Assembly: GCF_014697625.1 (NCBI RefSeq)
Contig: NZ_JACJSG010000037.1
Location: forward strand, 1-64,000
Length of the DNA stretch: 64,000 bases
Source: Anabaena azotica FACHB-119
GTDB taxonomy: Bacteria; Cyanobacteriota; Cyanobacteriia; Cyanobacteriales; Nostocaceae
Direction: 5' to 3'
Below are positions 56,011-64,000 of this stretch, in pieces. Made by a program: the position numbers and the translations under genes. The notes under the pieces were generated by a model. That model ran no database searches. It saw only the letters and a program-made list of their open reading frames with translations, and was not told where the DNA came from. Positions within the stretch are counted from its first letter, which is position 1; each line of letters opens with the position of its first letter.

Positions 56011-56766
56011 TCAGTTCCATTCTTCATTGGCTTGGTTTTCGGCCTGCATCAACCTTTGTTGCAAGTCTATCCAGTCAATTTCCGAAGCTGCTTGATTGAC
56101 TAATAAACATCCTTGGTGTATATACAAAAGCCGATTACAAAACATCTTGGCTAAGTCTAGCTGGCTGTTTACCATCACAACTGTAGTTTGATGAGTTTGA
56201 GTTAGCTGGGTTAAGGCTTGCATGAGGTGGGAGGCTATACCAATATCTAAATTAGAGGTTGGCTCGTCCAACAGGAGGATTTTTGGTTGAATGACTAAAG
56301 CACGGGCGATCGCTACGAGCTGTCTTTGTCCTACTGAAAGTTGTAATTCTGTGCGTTCCAACCAATCATGAGGAATTTGCAGTTGTTCTGTCCAATGACT
56401 GACTCGCTGCTGAATTGTTTCTTTGGGCAAACCGCGCAAAACTAAAGGATAAGCTAAGGCTTGCTGGACTGTCATCCCCAGCAACTTTGGCTCTTGTAAT
56501 ACTAGTGTCACTACCTGACGTAACTGAGTCACCGGGATTTGGTGATATTCTTGATTTTCTAGAAAAATTTTGCCGCTAGTGGGTTCAGCTAGACGGTTGA
56601 TTAGACGTAACAGGGAAGTTTTACCAGCGCCAGAGGGGCCGATAATTGCCAAGCGATCGCCAGCAGAAACCGCAAAAGAGATATCCTGCAATATGGGGTA
56701 TCCCTGAAGCTGGGTTTTGGTCTTGGCATACAGATTAACTTGTTCTAGCTGTAATTGAGGTGTCAT
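56011..56766 (-). CDS. ABC transporter ATP-binding protein
   Basis: The 251-residue ATPase has Walker A IIGPSGAGKTSLLRL, Q-loop LVLQEPKLLG, signature LSVGQRQLVAIARAL, Walker B KILLLDEPTSNLD and an H-region where His is replaced around TTVVMVNSQLD. No permease or binding protein is adjacent, so the transported substrate is unknown. It resembles FetA/YbbL- and phosphate-type importers. The change at the H-loop (VNS instead of a His-containing VTHD/SH) may lower ATPase activity. Confidence 0.88.
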   Translation of the reverse strand: MTPQLQLEQVNLYAKTKTQLQGYPILQDISFAVSAGDRLAIIGPSGAGKTSLLRLINRLAEPTSGKIFLENQEYHQIPVTQLRQVVTLVLQEPKLLGMTVQQALAYPLVLRGLPKETIQQRVSHWTEQLQIPHDWLERTELQLSVGQRQLVAIARALVIQPKILLLDEPTSNLDIGIASHLMQALTQLTQTHQTTVVMVNSQLDLAKMFCNRLLYIHQGCLLVNQAASEIDWIDLQQRLMQAENQANEEWN

Positions 56767-56896
56767 TAGTCATTGGTCATTGGTCATTAGTCCATAGTTT
56801 GCTTAAAGGGGGAAGGGGAAGAGGGAAAGGGGGAAGGGGGAAAGGGGAAAGGCTAAAGACTGTCTCCTCATCTCCCCAGTCCCCAGTCCCCAGTCC

Positions 56897-57457
56897 CTAA
56901 TACCCCATTCCTACTGCTGTGGCGATCGTCCAAGCATCAACTAAAAGGAGTAATCCTGTAAATCCCAATAAAATTAAATACATCCACGGTTGCGCCAAAG
57001 GGCGGACATCTGTAGTGTCTATCCCTGTTTTAGTTTGCACGATATTTACCAAACGGGCAAATCCAGCTACCCGCATTGGGAGCAAGTAAGCTTTGCCATC
57101 TTGACTGAGAAAATAATAAACCAGACCGCCTTGACCAGTGGAGCGGGGCTTTATCTGTTTTACTTCTTTCCAAGGTAAAGTCCAACCTTTGCGGAAGAAT
57201 TTAGGAACCCAAGCTGGGTAAGTTACCTGTATTCCTTGCTCATCTACAACTACTCGTTCCGTCAGCACTGCATACAAGCCAACGAAACCGATGCTAATAC
57301 CCACCCATAACAAAGCGGGGGGTGTGGGTGCTTTTGTCACCTCTGCTAAGAAAGGTAAGGGGACTGTGAGTGCTATGTACAGACTTAATAGGGTAATCCG
57401 AATTAAGGGAGATAACCGGAAAACTGAAGTTGAGTTATCGACTAAATTTGCTGTCAC
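56897..57457 (-). CDS. Conserved-looking membrane protein with a PH-like central part
   Basis: The 186-residue protein has two N-terminal spans (about residues 19-62) and one or two at the C-terminus (about 157-183). A cytosolic stretch lies between (RVVVDEQGIQVTYPAWVPKF, then GWTLPWKEVKQIKPRS and DGKAYLLPMR) that resembles bacterial PH domains. Function unknown; it may be related to thylakoid protein assembly factors, but that is only a guess. Single gene downstream of STRRs. Confidence 0.65.
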   Translation of the reverse strand: MTANLVDNSTSVFRLSPLIRITLLSLYIALTVPLPFLAEVTKAPTPPALLWVGISIGFVGLYAVLTERVVVDEQGIQVTYPAWVPKFFRKGWTLPWKEVKQIKPRSTGQGGLVYYFLSQDGKAYLLPMRVAGFARLVNIVQTKTGIDTTDVRPLAQPWMYLILLGFTGLLLLVDAWTIATAVGMGY

Positions 57458-57693
57458 GGCTTAATCAGGCTGATAGGCTTTTAAATTTAGTCTAACTGGG
57501 AAGTGGGGACTGGGGGCGGTTGTGAAAGCGATCGCCCTCTACAAAGCATCGGGTAAAGGTATGATATTGATAGCCTCCTGTGCGATCGCCGCATAGCTAA
57601 TACCAATTCAAAAAATATTTGCAACACATCAATTATCTGTAGGGGCGCACAGCTGTGCATTGGTGTCAACTTAAGTCAGGGCGAATGTAATTC

Positions 57694-57795
57694 GACGTGA
57701 GTTCAACAAGCGTTGTTTTGACCTCTCCCCCAACCCCTCTCCTACGAGGAGAGGGGAGTAAGACGTTGATTTTTTTCGTTTCTCCTCCCTCTCCT
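57694..57795. repeat. Truncated MITE-like element, family B
   Basis: GACGTGAGTTCAACAAGCGT and about 100 bp closely match the left part of the element at 16094-16240, including CCCCTCTCCTACGAGGAGAG. The right end is missing: the match stops at CCTCTCCTC, where unrelated sequence starts. Confidence 0.75.
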
Positions 57796-57873
57796 CAAAG
57801 GCGCTATCCATTACCCGGATCTATCTCAACATGATGGAAAAAGTTTTATTTTTTATTAGTAGTTAGTAGTTTT

Positions 57874-58200
57874 ATGACGGATTCACCTACCCTGCTGGAA
57901 AAATATATTGAACAACGAAACCAAGGATACTGGATTAAGAGTAGTCGTATCTCTCTTGATTCAGTCGTTTATGCTTTTTTAAATGGTGATTCCCCAGAAA
58001 ATATTGCACAAAACTTTCCTTTACTCTCATTAGAGCAAGTTTATGGTGCAATTGCATTTTATCTTGCTAACAAAGAGCAAGTTGATGTTTACCTAAAAGA
58101 AAGTGAAGTAGAGTTTGAAAAATTACAACATTCTTTAAGAGACAAAAATCCACTTCTCTATCAAAAATTGAAAGCCGCTCAAGCCCAGAAACGAGCTTAA
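57874..58200 (+). CDS. DUF433 protein (antitoxin-like), no toxin beside it
   Basis: The 108-residue protein has a DUF433 helix-turn-helix-like core: SSRISLDSVVYAFLNGDSPE, then IAQNFPLLSLEQVYGAIAFY and a helical tail. DUF433 proteins often act as antitoxins encoded just before a DUF5615 PIN-like toxin. Here the next gene is on the other strand and unrelated, so it is solitary or has lost its partner. A truncated repeat element lies 80 bp upstream. Confidence 0.85.
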   Translation: MTDSPTLLEKYIEQRNQGYWIKSSRISLDSVVYAFLNGDSPENIAQNFPLLSLEQVYGAIAFYLANKEQVDVYLKESEVEFEKLQHSLRDKNPLLYQKLKAAQAQKRA

Positions 58201-58205
58201 TCTCT

Positions 58206-58676
58206 TTATGGTAAATATTTTTGTACTACAATCCAACCAGTGAGTGATACCCAAGCGAAACCCGCGAACAACACCATATTTGTAGTAATATGTAAAGTCC
58301 TTGCCCAAGGTTTCTTAGCACTAATTTGTGTGGCGCTGAAAGCAGATAACAGAACCAAGAGGACTACAATAATCCCAGCCCACAAGTGCGAGGAGTGACC
58401 TAAAGAGCCAAAATGCCCCAAAGTGCCAATAATTCCAATCGCCAGTAGCAGCAAGACTAAACTCACCATGCTGATACCCATGATTAAGTGTAGGGTGATC
58501 AGTTGCGATCGCCGAAGGCGGGGCGTAGCCCATCGCTCAAAACCAGAAATGGACAGCGAACTTCTCATTCGCCACATTAAAAAGCCGGTGACTGCTAGCA
58601 GCAAATAAGCCATGAGCGATAATCCCATCGACCATGCTGCAATTTTCCACAGCCAAAGAAATGAAGGTAGGTGCAT
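58206..58676 (-). CDS. DUF4079 four-helix membrane protein
   Basis: The 156-residue membrane protein has four spans and conserved histidines on helices (LITLHLIMGISM, LGHSSHLWAG, ARTLHITTNMV). This cytochrome b561-like pattern of the DUF4079 family suggests haem binding and membrane redox work; not shown. Convergent with the DUF433 gene, only 5 bp apart. Confidence 0.78.
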   Translation of the reverse strand: MHLPSFLWLWKIAAWSMGLSLMAYLLLAVTGFLMWRMRSSLSISGFERWATPRLRRSQLITLHLIMGISMVSLVLLLLAIGIIGTLGHFGSLGHSSHLWAGIIVVLLVLLSAFSATQISAKKPWARTLHITTNMVLFAGFAWVSLTGWIVVQKYLP

Positions 58677-58687
58677 AAATATTTATT

Positions 58688-58745
58688 GTAGTGGGGATTG
58701 GGGATTGGGGATTGGGGATTGGGGACTGGGGACTGGGGATTGGGG
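58688..58745. repeat. STRR, unit GGGGATT/GGGGACT
   Basis: About eight tandem heptamers between the divergent DUF4079 and bvdR genes, followed by CCCCTTT/CCCCCTT runs to about 58795. Confidence 0.85.
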
Positions 58746-58846
58746 AGATGAGAAGACAGTCTTTCCCCTTTCCCCCTTCCCCCTTCCCCCACTCCCTTTT
58801 TACCTAAATGTTGTGATAATTGATAACGGGGGTGATTATGTAGAAT

Positions 58847-58860
58847 AGGAGGCGGCTTTG
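58847..58860 (+). promoter_or_regulatory. Consensus ribosome binding site fixing a TTG start
   Basis: AGGAGG at 58847-58852 lies five bases before TTG 58858, which begins the AKVRVGVVGTGYA frame of bvdR. Confidence 0.8.
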
Positions 58861-59841
58861 GCAAAAGTACGTGTAGGTGTAGTTGGTACAGGGTATGCGG
58901 CGAAATTAAGGGTAGAAGCTTTTTTACAAGATGAGCGATCGCATTTAGTCGCTATAGCTGGTAATACACCAGAAAGAACTCAGGCTTTTGCTCAAGATTA
59001 CCAAACTGAGGCGATAACTGGGTGGCAACAGTTAGTAGAGCGCGAAGATATAGATTTGGTCGTCATTTGTACAATTAATCGGGATCATGGTGCGATCGCT
59101 CGTGCTGCACTCACTGCTGGTAAACACGTTATTGTAGAATATCCCCTATCTGTAGATGTCAACGAAGCAGAAGAATTAATTGCCCTAGCCAAAACACAAA
59201 AAAAATTACTCCACGTCGAACACATCGAACTTTTAGGCGGCTTACATCAAGCCTTAAAGCAAAACCTAGATAAAGTAGGTGATCTGTTTTATGTCCGCTA
59301 CAGCACCATTAACCCCCAAAACCCTGCCCCCCGCAAGTGGACTTATAACCATGAAATGTTTGGCTTTCCCTTAATTGGTGCGCTTTCCCGCCTCCATCGG
59401 TTGACAGATTTGTTTGGTGAAGTTTTCACTGTTAACTGTCATCAAAGGTATTGGGAAATAGAAGATGATTATTACCAGACCTGTCTTTGCATGACTCAAC
59501 TGTGCTTTACTAGTGGATTATTAGCCCAAGTAATCTACGGCAAAGGTGAAAGTTTGTGGCAGCCAGAACGGAAGTTTGAAGTTCATGGTGACAACGGCGG
59601 TTTAATCTTTGATGGGGATACAGGGTTGTTTATTCAAACAGGGGAAAGCACACCTATAGAGGTAGGTACTCGTCGGGGTTTATTTGCTAAAGACACAAGT
59701 ATGGTGTTAGATCATCTTTTTGATGGCACTCCTTTGTATGTCACCCCAGAGAAAAGCTTATACACTCTCAAAGTGGCTGATGCTGCTCAAAGAGCTGCAC
59801 AGGCAGGGATAACAATATTTTTGACAGATACGTTAAATTAG
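58858..59841 (+). CDS. bvdR: Biliverdin reductase (cyanobacterial BvdR)
   Basis: This 327-residue Gfo/Idh/MocA-fold enzyme reduces biliverdin to bilirubin with NADPH. The Rossmann loop is VGVVGTGYAAKLR; the family-specific middle is LLHVEHIELLGGLHQA, then FYVRYSTINPQNPAPRKWTY. Length and these blocks agree closely with Synechocystis BvdR as I recall it. It could influence phycobilisome pigment levels. The start is TTG behind a perfect AGGAGG. map follows five bases later, so they form an operon. Confidence 0.88.
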   Translation: MAKVRVGVVGTGYAAKLRVEAFLQDERSHLVAIAGNTPERTQAFAQDYQTEAITGWQQLVEREDIDLVVICTINRDHGAIARAALTAGKHVIVEYPLSVDVNEAEELIALAKTQKKLLHVEHIELLGGLHQALKQNLDKVGDLFYVRYSTINPQNPAPRKWTYNHEMFGFPLIGALSRLHRLTDLFGEVFTVNCHQRYWEIEDDYYQTCLCMTQLCFTSGLLAQVIYGKGESLWQPERKFEVHGDNGGLIFDGDTGLFIQTGESTPIEVGTRRGLFAKDTSMVLDHLFDGTPLYVTPEKSLYTLKVADAAQRAAQAGITIFLTDTLN

Positions 59842-59846
59842 ATTTC

Positions 59847-60617
59847 ATGAAAACAGAGTTAATCGTTATCTTATCTCAACGCGAAATAGAAAAAATGCGG
59901 CAGGCGGGACGCTTGGCGGCGAAACTCCTGCAACACCTGGAACCAATGGTTAAGCCAGGGGTGAGTACCTTGGAACTTAATGATGAGGCTGAACGCTGGA
60001 CACAGGCGCAAGGAGCTAAAAGCGCTCCTTTAGGGTATAAAGGGTTTCCTAAGTCGATTTGTACCAGTGTGAATGAAGTCATCTGTCATGGTATTCCCAA
60101 TGCCAAGCAGATTCTCAAAGAAGGTGACATTATTAACATTGATGTCACTCCCATTGTTGACGGCTACCACGGCGACACGTCAAAAACTTTTATTGTGGGC
60201 GATGCTCCCCCTAAAGTGAAGAAGTTGGTGGAAGTAACGCAAGAATGTCTAAATTTAGGCATTGCGGAAGTCAAGCCGGGGGCGAAGATTGGCGATATTG
60301 GGGCGGCAATTCAAGAGTATGCTGAGGCTCAGGGTTTCTCTGTGGTGCGTGACTTTGTAGGACATGGGATCAGCAATATTTTCCACACAGCACCAGACAT
60401 TCCTCATTACGGCACAAGAGGGAAAGGTAAGCGCCTGCGTCCGGGGATGGTATTTACTATTGAGCCGATGATTAATGAAGGGACTTATGAAGTGGAAATG
60501 CTGGGTGATGGATGGACGGCTGTGACACGCGATCGCCAGCTATCGGCTCAGTTTGAACATACCATAGTAGTTACAGATGATGGCGTAGAAATCCTCACCT
60601 TACCTGACGGTGAGTAA
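59847..60617 (+). CDS. map: Methionine aminopeptidase, type I
   Basis: This 256-residue enzyme removes initiator Met from new proteins. The metal ligands are all present: INIDVTPIVDGYHGDTSKTF (two Asp), VGHGISNIFHTAPDIPH (His), FTIEPMINEG (Glu) and QFEHTIVV (Glu). CHGIPN carries the substrate-site His. The first about ten residues (MKTELIVIL) are not conserved in the family, and a slightly later start is possible. It is the middle gene of bvdR-map-60624. Confidence 0.94.
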   Translation: MKTELIVILSQREIEKMRQAGRLAAKLLQHLEPMVKPGVSTLELNDEAERWTQAQGAKSAPLGYKGFPKSICTSVNEVICHGIPNAKQILKEGDIINIDVTPIVDGYHGDTSKTFIVGDAPPKVKKLVEVTQECLNLGIAEVKPGAKIGDIGAAIQEYAEAQGFSVVRDFVGHGISNIFHTAPDIPHYGTRGKGKRLRPGMVFTIEPMINEGTYEVEMLGDGWTAVTRDRQLSAQFEHTIVVTDDGVEILTLPDGE

Positions 60618-60623
60618 ATAGCT

Positions 60624-61247
60624 ATGACGCAAACTTTAGCGGCGGAAAACGTTACCCTGGAGCAATTAATTACGCTCTATGGTTTAGAGTTAGTTGATAC
60701 GGAAGAATTTTTCCGTGAGTGGCAAGATGATTTACCAGAATTGACAGATTTAGAAAAGCAGTTACTAGATCAAATCAAAGCAGGTTACATCAACTTACGA
60801 AACTATCCGCCGCTATTAGAAAATACAGTTAATACCGTAGTTTTATCACCCCTACTCTTTATTGGTAAATTTTATTTGCCGCCTTTCCATTTGAAGTTAG
60901 AAAAATCTATCGAAATTGAAACGCAAGACAAAGAAATTATCATTAAAGGTAGGATTGATTTCTTACTGCTAAATCATAAATTTTGGGTGACAGTTATTGA
61001 ATCCAAACAAGTAGCATATTCTGTAGAAGCAGGATTAGACCAAATTCTGGCGTATATGTTAGCTGCTCCCCAGTCACAAAATGAAGTATTTGGCATGATT
61101 ACTTCTGGGGGCAGTTTTATGTTTGTAAAACTCCTAAAAGGTCAAACTCCTCGCTATGCTACTTCTGATATTTTTGATGTCCGTAATCGTGGTAATGAAC
61201 TATATGACGTTCTGAGAATTTTGCAGCGAATTAGTCAATTAACTTAG
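60624..61247 (+). CDS. PD-(D/E)XK nuclease-like protein (HsdR_N type)
   Basis: The 207-residue protein has a restriction-endonuclease-like core: GRIDFLLLNHKFWVTVIESK, where Asp, Glu and Lys make the D...ExK metal site, then a helix with YSVEAGLDQILAYMLAAP. Similar stand-alone proteins are widespread in cyanobacteria and are annotated as type I restriction R-subunit-like, but they lack helicase and partner subunits. Role unknown. It is only six bases after map, so probably co-transcribed. Confidence 0.78.
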   Translation: MTQTLAAENVTLEQLITLYGLELVDTEEFFREWQDDLPELTDLEKQLLDQIKAGYINLRNYPPLLENTVNTVVLSPLLFIGKFYLPPFHLKLEKSIEIETQDKEIIIKGRIDFLLLNHKFWVTVIESKQVAYSVEAGLDQILAYMLAAPQSQNEVFGMITSGGSFMFVKLLKGQTPRYATSDIFDVRNRGNELYDVLRILQRISQLT

Positions 61248-61375
61248 TATATTACTTGATATAGCAGGGAACAGGTGATAGGTGACAGGTGACAGGGCTG
61301 AAAGCCTTTGAAATTAAAGGTTTTAAAATTGTATGATGTCATAACCTATGCTTCGACTGCTATATAAATAAGTAC

Positions 61376-61485
61376 AGGACTTACGCATCAAAGTTTGCTG
61401 TTGAGGTAGGGTGTCAGGGTTTTAACAATTTACACCCATACACCCTTGCCCAAACCCTTGATTTTTAGTTTTTATGCGTAATTCC
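61376..61485. repeat. MITE-like element, family A, third full copy
   Basis: A 110-bp element with AGGACTTACGCA at 61376-61387 and TGCGTAATTCCT (one mismatch) at 61474-61485. Its right arm matches the left arm of the 48558 copy in reverse (CCCAAACCCTTGATTTTTAG). It ends 24 bp before the pentapeptide gene stop. Confidence 0.75.
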
Positions 61486-61508
61486 TTAAATATTCTTATC
61501 CCAGCGAA

Positions 61509-62861
61509 TTAACGCCCTAACAAGTTAGGAATACCTTCGCAACCACCGGGAACTGTGGCTCTAGTTTTCTCCCCACCCCAAGCACAGCAGTAATAACGGT
61601 TAACCTCAGACATCCGTTGTACGTCGCTGAAATTCGCATTTTCGACCACAGCGCCAGTATGTTCACCTGTTTGATAGTCTGGTGGTTCGGTGCGGCTGCG
61701 GGGTGAGGCTTTTTCTACTGAGCCGTAAAATAGACGTACTCCATTAAAGTCAGCGCCACTGAGATCGGCACTATATAGGATAGTCCGGGAAAAGTTGGCT
61801 TTGACTAAATCACAACCGCTAAGATTTGCACGGACAAGATTAGCTTCGGTGAGATCAGTCCAACGCAAATCTGTATGAGAAAGGTCAGCCCCGGCTAACA
61901 TCACGCCTAAATCGATGACACGCACGCCTTCCAGACGGTCTTCGGCGTAGCCACCCACACCGTTAAGAATTGCTCTACCTAAATGGCGATCGCGTTTTAG
62001 GGGTGTGAGTAACTTAGAACGGGAGAGAAAACGCAGGATTTTGGCTTTACCACTCCCATCCACACTACTAAAAATTGCCGCCGTCCGTCCTTCGGCGATC
62101 GCTCTTTCTTGCGGCCAGTCTTCTAATAAGCCCTGTTCATCTAGCACCAAGTCAGAAACGCCCTGGAAATAAGAATCGATGGTTTGTTGTTGGGTAATAA
62201 TATTTTGTTGAACCGTCAACAAGTTTTGTTGAATTGTCAAGTCCTTGGAAATAATGTATTGTCGCCAAGCCACATAAACCGCAATAATGGCGATCGCAAT
62301 TTGCCCCAAAGCCCCAAACCACTCCGCCAGAGTACCCGAAGCTTCCCAGTTTACCTTGCGCCCCCAGTCAAGCAGGCGATCGCCCAGTCCACTAAACTTG
62401 ACAAAACCGCTCAACGCCACTACTAGCCCCAAAAAAGCGATAAATAAAGTTTTATCTTGGGATGTAAACCACTCATCAATCACGTATAACAGCCAAGGCA
62501 CAAGTATCACTAAAGACAGCAACAAAGTCATCACCGTACCCACAAGACCAATAATCCAGCTATTGAGGGCAATACCAATAATAGTGATAGCCATTCCTAT
62601 CAGAGTAATCAACAATGCCCTTGGTTTGACTATTACTGGAGGTTTAGAACGTGACTCAAAGCTGGAACGGGCTTGTTGCAACTCGGCTGTATATTGCGGT
62701 GACTGCAAAGAAGAAATAGCAGATAGGGCTTGTTGTGCTGCTATTGCTTCAGAAGTTAATTGATTTTCACCTGTAGCACCGTCAAAGTCATCTGGCTGCA
62801 AGTCGTGTTCAGGTGTAGATTCTGGGGTTGGTAGATTTGGAGAATTAGGTTCAATCGTCAT
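61509..62861 (-). CDS. Membrane protein with pentapeptide repeats
   Basis: The 450-residue protein has a polar N-terminus (about 80 residues) and four to five membrane spans (about 85-205). A coiled segment follows (QQNLLTVQQNIITQQQTIDS), then a pentapeptide-repeat right-handed helix (LSHTDLRWTDLTEANLVRAN then LSGCDLVKANFSRTILYSAD) up to about residue 370. A Cys-containing tail ends the protein. Many cyanobacterial membrane proteins of this design exist; none in this group has a firm function. Convergent with the PD-(D/E)XK gene. Confidence 0.82.
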   Translation of the reverse strand: MTIEPNSPNLPTPESTPEHDLQPDDFDGATGENQLTSEAIAAQQALSAISSLQSPQYTAELQQARSSFESRSKPPVIVKPRALLITLIGMAITIIGIALNSWIIGLVGTVMTLLLSLVILVPWLLYVIDEWFTSQDKTLFIAFLGLVVALSGFVKFSGLGDRLLDWGRKVNWEASGTLAEWFGALGQIAIAIIAVYVAWRQYIISKDLTIQQNLLTVQQNIITQQQTIDSYFQGVSDLVLDEQGLLEDWPQERAIAEGRTAAIFSSVDGSGKAKILRFLSRSKLLTPLKRDRHLGRAILNGVGGYAEDRLEGVRVIDLGVMLAGADLSHTDLRWTDLTEANLVRANLSGCDLVKANFSRTILYSADLSGADFNGVRLFYGSVEKASPRSRTEPPDYQTGEHTGAVVENANFSDVQRMSEVNRYYCCAWGGEKTRATVPGGCEGIPNLLGR

Positions 62862-62993
62862 ATTTTCTATTTTGCCCCAGTAGGTTTAATTTCACAAAGG
62901 TAGAGATGAGGGGGATGTAAGTTTAGCTTGAACAGAAGCCCCACACCTACCACGTTCGCCCACTTCGTTCTGTAGGAAAGTGGAAGCGTTGGG

Positions 62994-63584
62994 ATGAATG
63001 ACCGGGCGATGAGAGTCTCAACAGGTGAAATGTGCAGCAAAGGCAATGTAAACTCTAAACCGTATCAAAAATCGACCCAATTCTTAGTGGACATCAATCA
63101 ACAGAAAGAACAATTTAGCAACGCATATCTCCAAGCCATCACCAGTGTTGCCGGTTATTCTCTATACAAACCAGCAGTGGACGACGACAGCGTGGACTGG
63201 GGAATAGCAGCAACAGGTATTATGGGGCGCATCCGTGCGCCGCGATTGGAATTACAGCTAAAATCAACATCAAGGGATGTCAAAAACGATAACGCTATCC
63301 GCTACCCTCTAAAACTAAAAAACTACAACGATTTACGAATGGCTGACTTTGCTGTTCCTAGAATCTTAATTGTAGTTTTACTTCCCAACAACTTAGACGA
63401 GTGGGTGCAACAATCAGAACAAGAACTTTGTATGAGATATTGTGGCTATTGGTTATCGCTACGAAGATTACCTGAAGTACAAAACACATCGAATTTAACT
63501 GTCACCCTGCCCAGAAATAATCAATTTACAGTCGCTGTTCTCAAGTCAATTATGCAAGGTATCGGTCAAGGAATAGAACCATGA
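62994..63584 (+). CDS. DUF4365 domain protein
   Basis: The 196-residue protein has the DUF4365 core QQKEQFSNAYLQAITSVAGY, then DDDSVDWGIAATG and LELQLKSTSRD. Acidic Asp and the xLQLKST element look like a PD-(D/E)XK-type nuclease site. DUF4365 proteins are often near mobile or defence genes. The first about 35 residues are not conserved and the true start may be later. The TGA overlaps the ATG of the next gene, so the two are translationally coupled. Confidence 0.78.
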   Translation: MNDRAMRVSTGEMCSKGNVNSKPYQKSTQFLVDINQQKEQFSNAYLQAITSVAGYSLYKPAVDDDSVDWGIAATGIMGRIRAPRLELQLKSTSRDVKNDNAIRYPLKLKNYNDLRMADFAVPRILIVVLLPNNLDEWVQQSEQELCMRYCGYWLSLRRLPEVQNTSNLTVTLPRNNQFTVAVLKSIMQGIGQGIEP

Positions 63585-64000
63585 AAGTTACAGTGCAAGA
63601 CACAGAAATTCTCAAAAATATAGAACCACAACAACTTAGAGAGTATTTGCAAACTCATAACTGGCACGAAGACCGACCCTTTCTGGCTCATGCCACAATC
63701 TGGCACAAGCAAGTAGAATTAGGAGAATTTGAAATCTTACTGCCAAACACAAAAAATTTAGGAGATTATCTTTCAAGAGTTCGGGAACTTATCCAAACAG
63801 TTGCAGATGCCGAAAATCTTTCGACCTGGGAAGTTTTAAATGAATTTGTTAAAAATTATCCTAATCTAAAAATTCAAGGCTTTGTCACGCAAATTGCCAC
63901 TCCTAATGCAGATAGATTAAGTGGTGAAGTTACAGTTGTTTGTCCAGTGTTTGAGAAATTACGCCCAATCAAAATTGAACTGCTCGACCATGATTATATT
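63581..64000 (+). CDS. Unknown protein coupled to DUF4365, cut by window end
   Basis: ATG 63581 overlaps the DUF4365 stop (ATGA). The frame stays open for 140 codons to the window edge: MKVTVQDTEILKNIEPQQLR, then THNWHEDRPFLAHATIWHKQ and NTKNLGDYLSRVRELIQTVA. The composition is that of a real soluble protein. I do not recognise the family. Coupling suggests it works together with the DUF4365 protein. Confidence 0.8.
   Translation, partial: MKVTVQDTEILKNIEPQQLREYLQTHNWHEDRPFLAHATIWHKQVELGEFEILLPNTKNLGDYLSRVRELIQTVADAENLSTWEVLNEFVKNYPNLKIQGFVTQIATPNADRLSGEVTVVCPVFEKLRPIKIELLDHDYI

Noticed and set aside
57601-57666. Possible AATACCAATT-type element before the family B fragment
   Set aside because: Only about 6 bp of the ends match as an inverted pair; too little to separate from chance.

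Overview
The window is chromosomal DNA from a cyanobacterium, most likely a filamentous heterocyst-former of the Nostoc/Anabaena/Trichormus group. The evidence is photosystem I subunit PsaE, NDH-1 subunit NdhO, a glutamate synthase of ferredoxin type, a cyanobacterial biliverdin reductase, an RNase E ending in the cyanobacterial RRRRRRSSA peptide, very frequent GCGATCGC (HIP1) octamers, and many short tandem heptamer repeats (STRRs) and small inverted-repeat elements between genes. From memory, the gene order (glutamate synthase, rpsL-rpsG-fusA-tuf-rpsJ, rne, psaE, mraY, nrrA-like regulator) resembles the region around nrrA in Nostoc sp. PCC 7120. No rRNA, tRNA or CRISPR array was found.

Layout. 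1-8 kb: a cut-off tnpB, an ETHE1-like metallohydrolase, a chromate transporter, a membrane-anchored patatin-like lipase in AT-rich DNA, an atypical SDR and a methyltransferase. 8-14 kb: three large membrane proteins, a DUF2079 protein and two GT39-type glycosyltransferases. 14.9-24.5 kb: a polysaccharide deacetylase, paired miniature inverted-repeat elements, Fd-GOGAT, a secreted phosphodiester glycosidase and a cupin. 24.7-30.5 kb: an A-type Fe-S carrier, then the str ribosomal/elongation-factor cluster, broken up by repeats. 30.7-44.5 kb: a Lon-N protein, pheA, another GT39 protein, DUF1997, rnhB, rne, a radical SAM/DUF2344 fusion, a STAS protein, a small gene behind a perfect CRP-type site, and an aminotransferase. 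44.5-46 kb: an apparently intact tnpB without tnpA. 46-57.5 kb: clpS, a CPBP protease, mdh, ndhO, mutM, psaE, a fibrillin, mraY, an nrrA-like response regulator and an ABC ATPase. 57.8-64 kb: a solitary DUF433 protein, DUF4079, bvdR-map-PD-(D/E)XK in one direction, a pentapeptide-repeat membrane protein, and a DUF4365 gene overlapping a second gene cut by the window end.

Most genes are housekeeping (translation, nitrogen assimilation, photosynthesis, RNA decay, cell wall). The unusual content is the repeat load. At least five families of small inverted-repeat elements are visible. Two copies end flush with stop codons (ndhO, rne), and one palindrome sits inside an ORF. An STRR is translated in frame inside a radical SAM protein. 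Less explained genes are the TM-patatin fusion, the orphan tnpB, the DUF4365 pair, the solitary DUF433 gene, a possible 34-residue membrane protein and two candidate non-coding RNAs.
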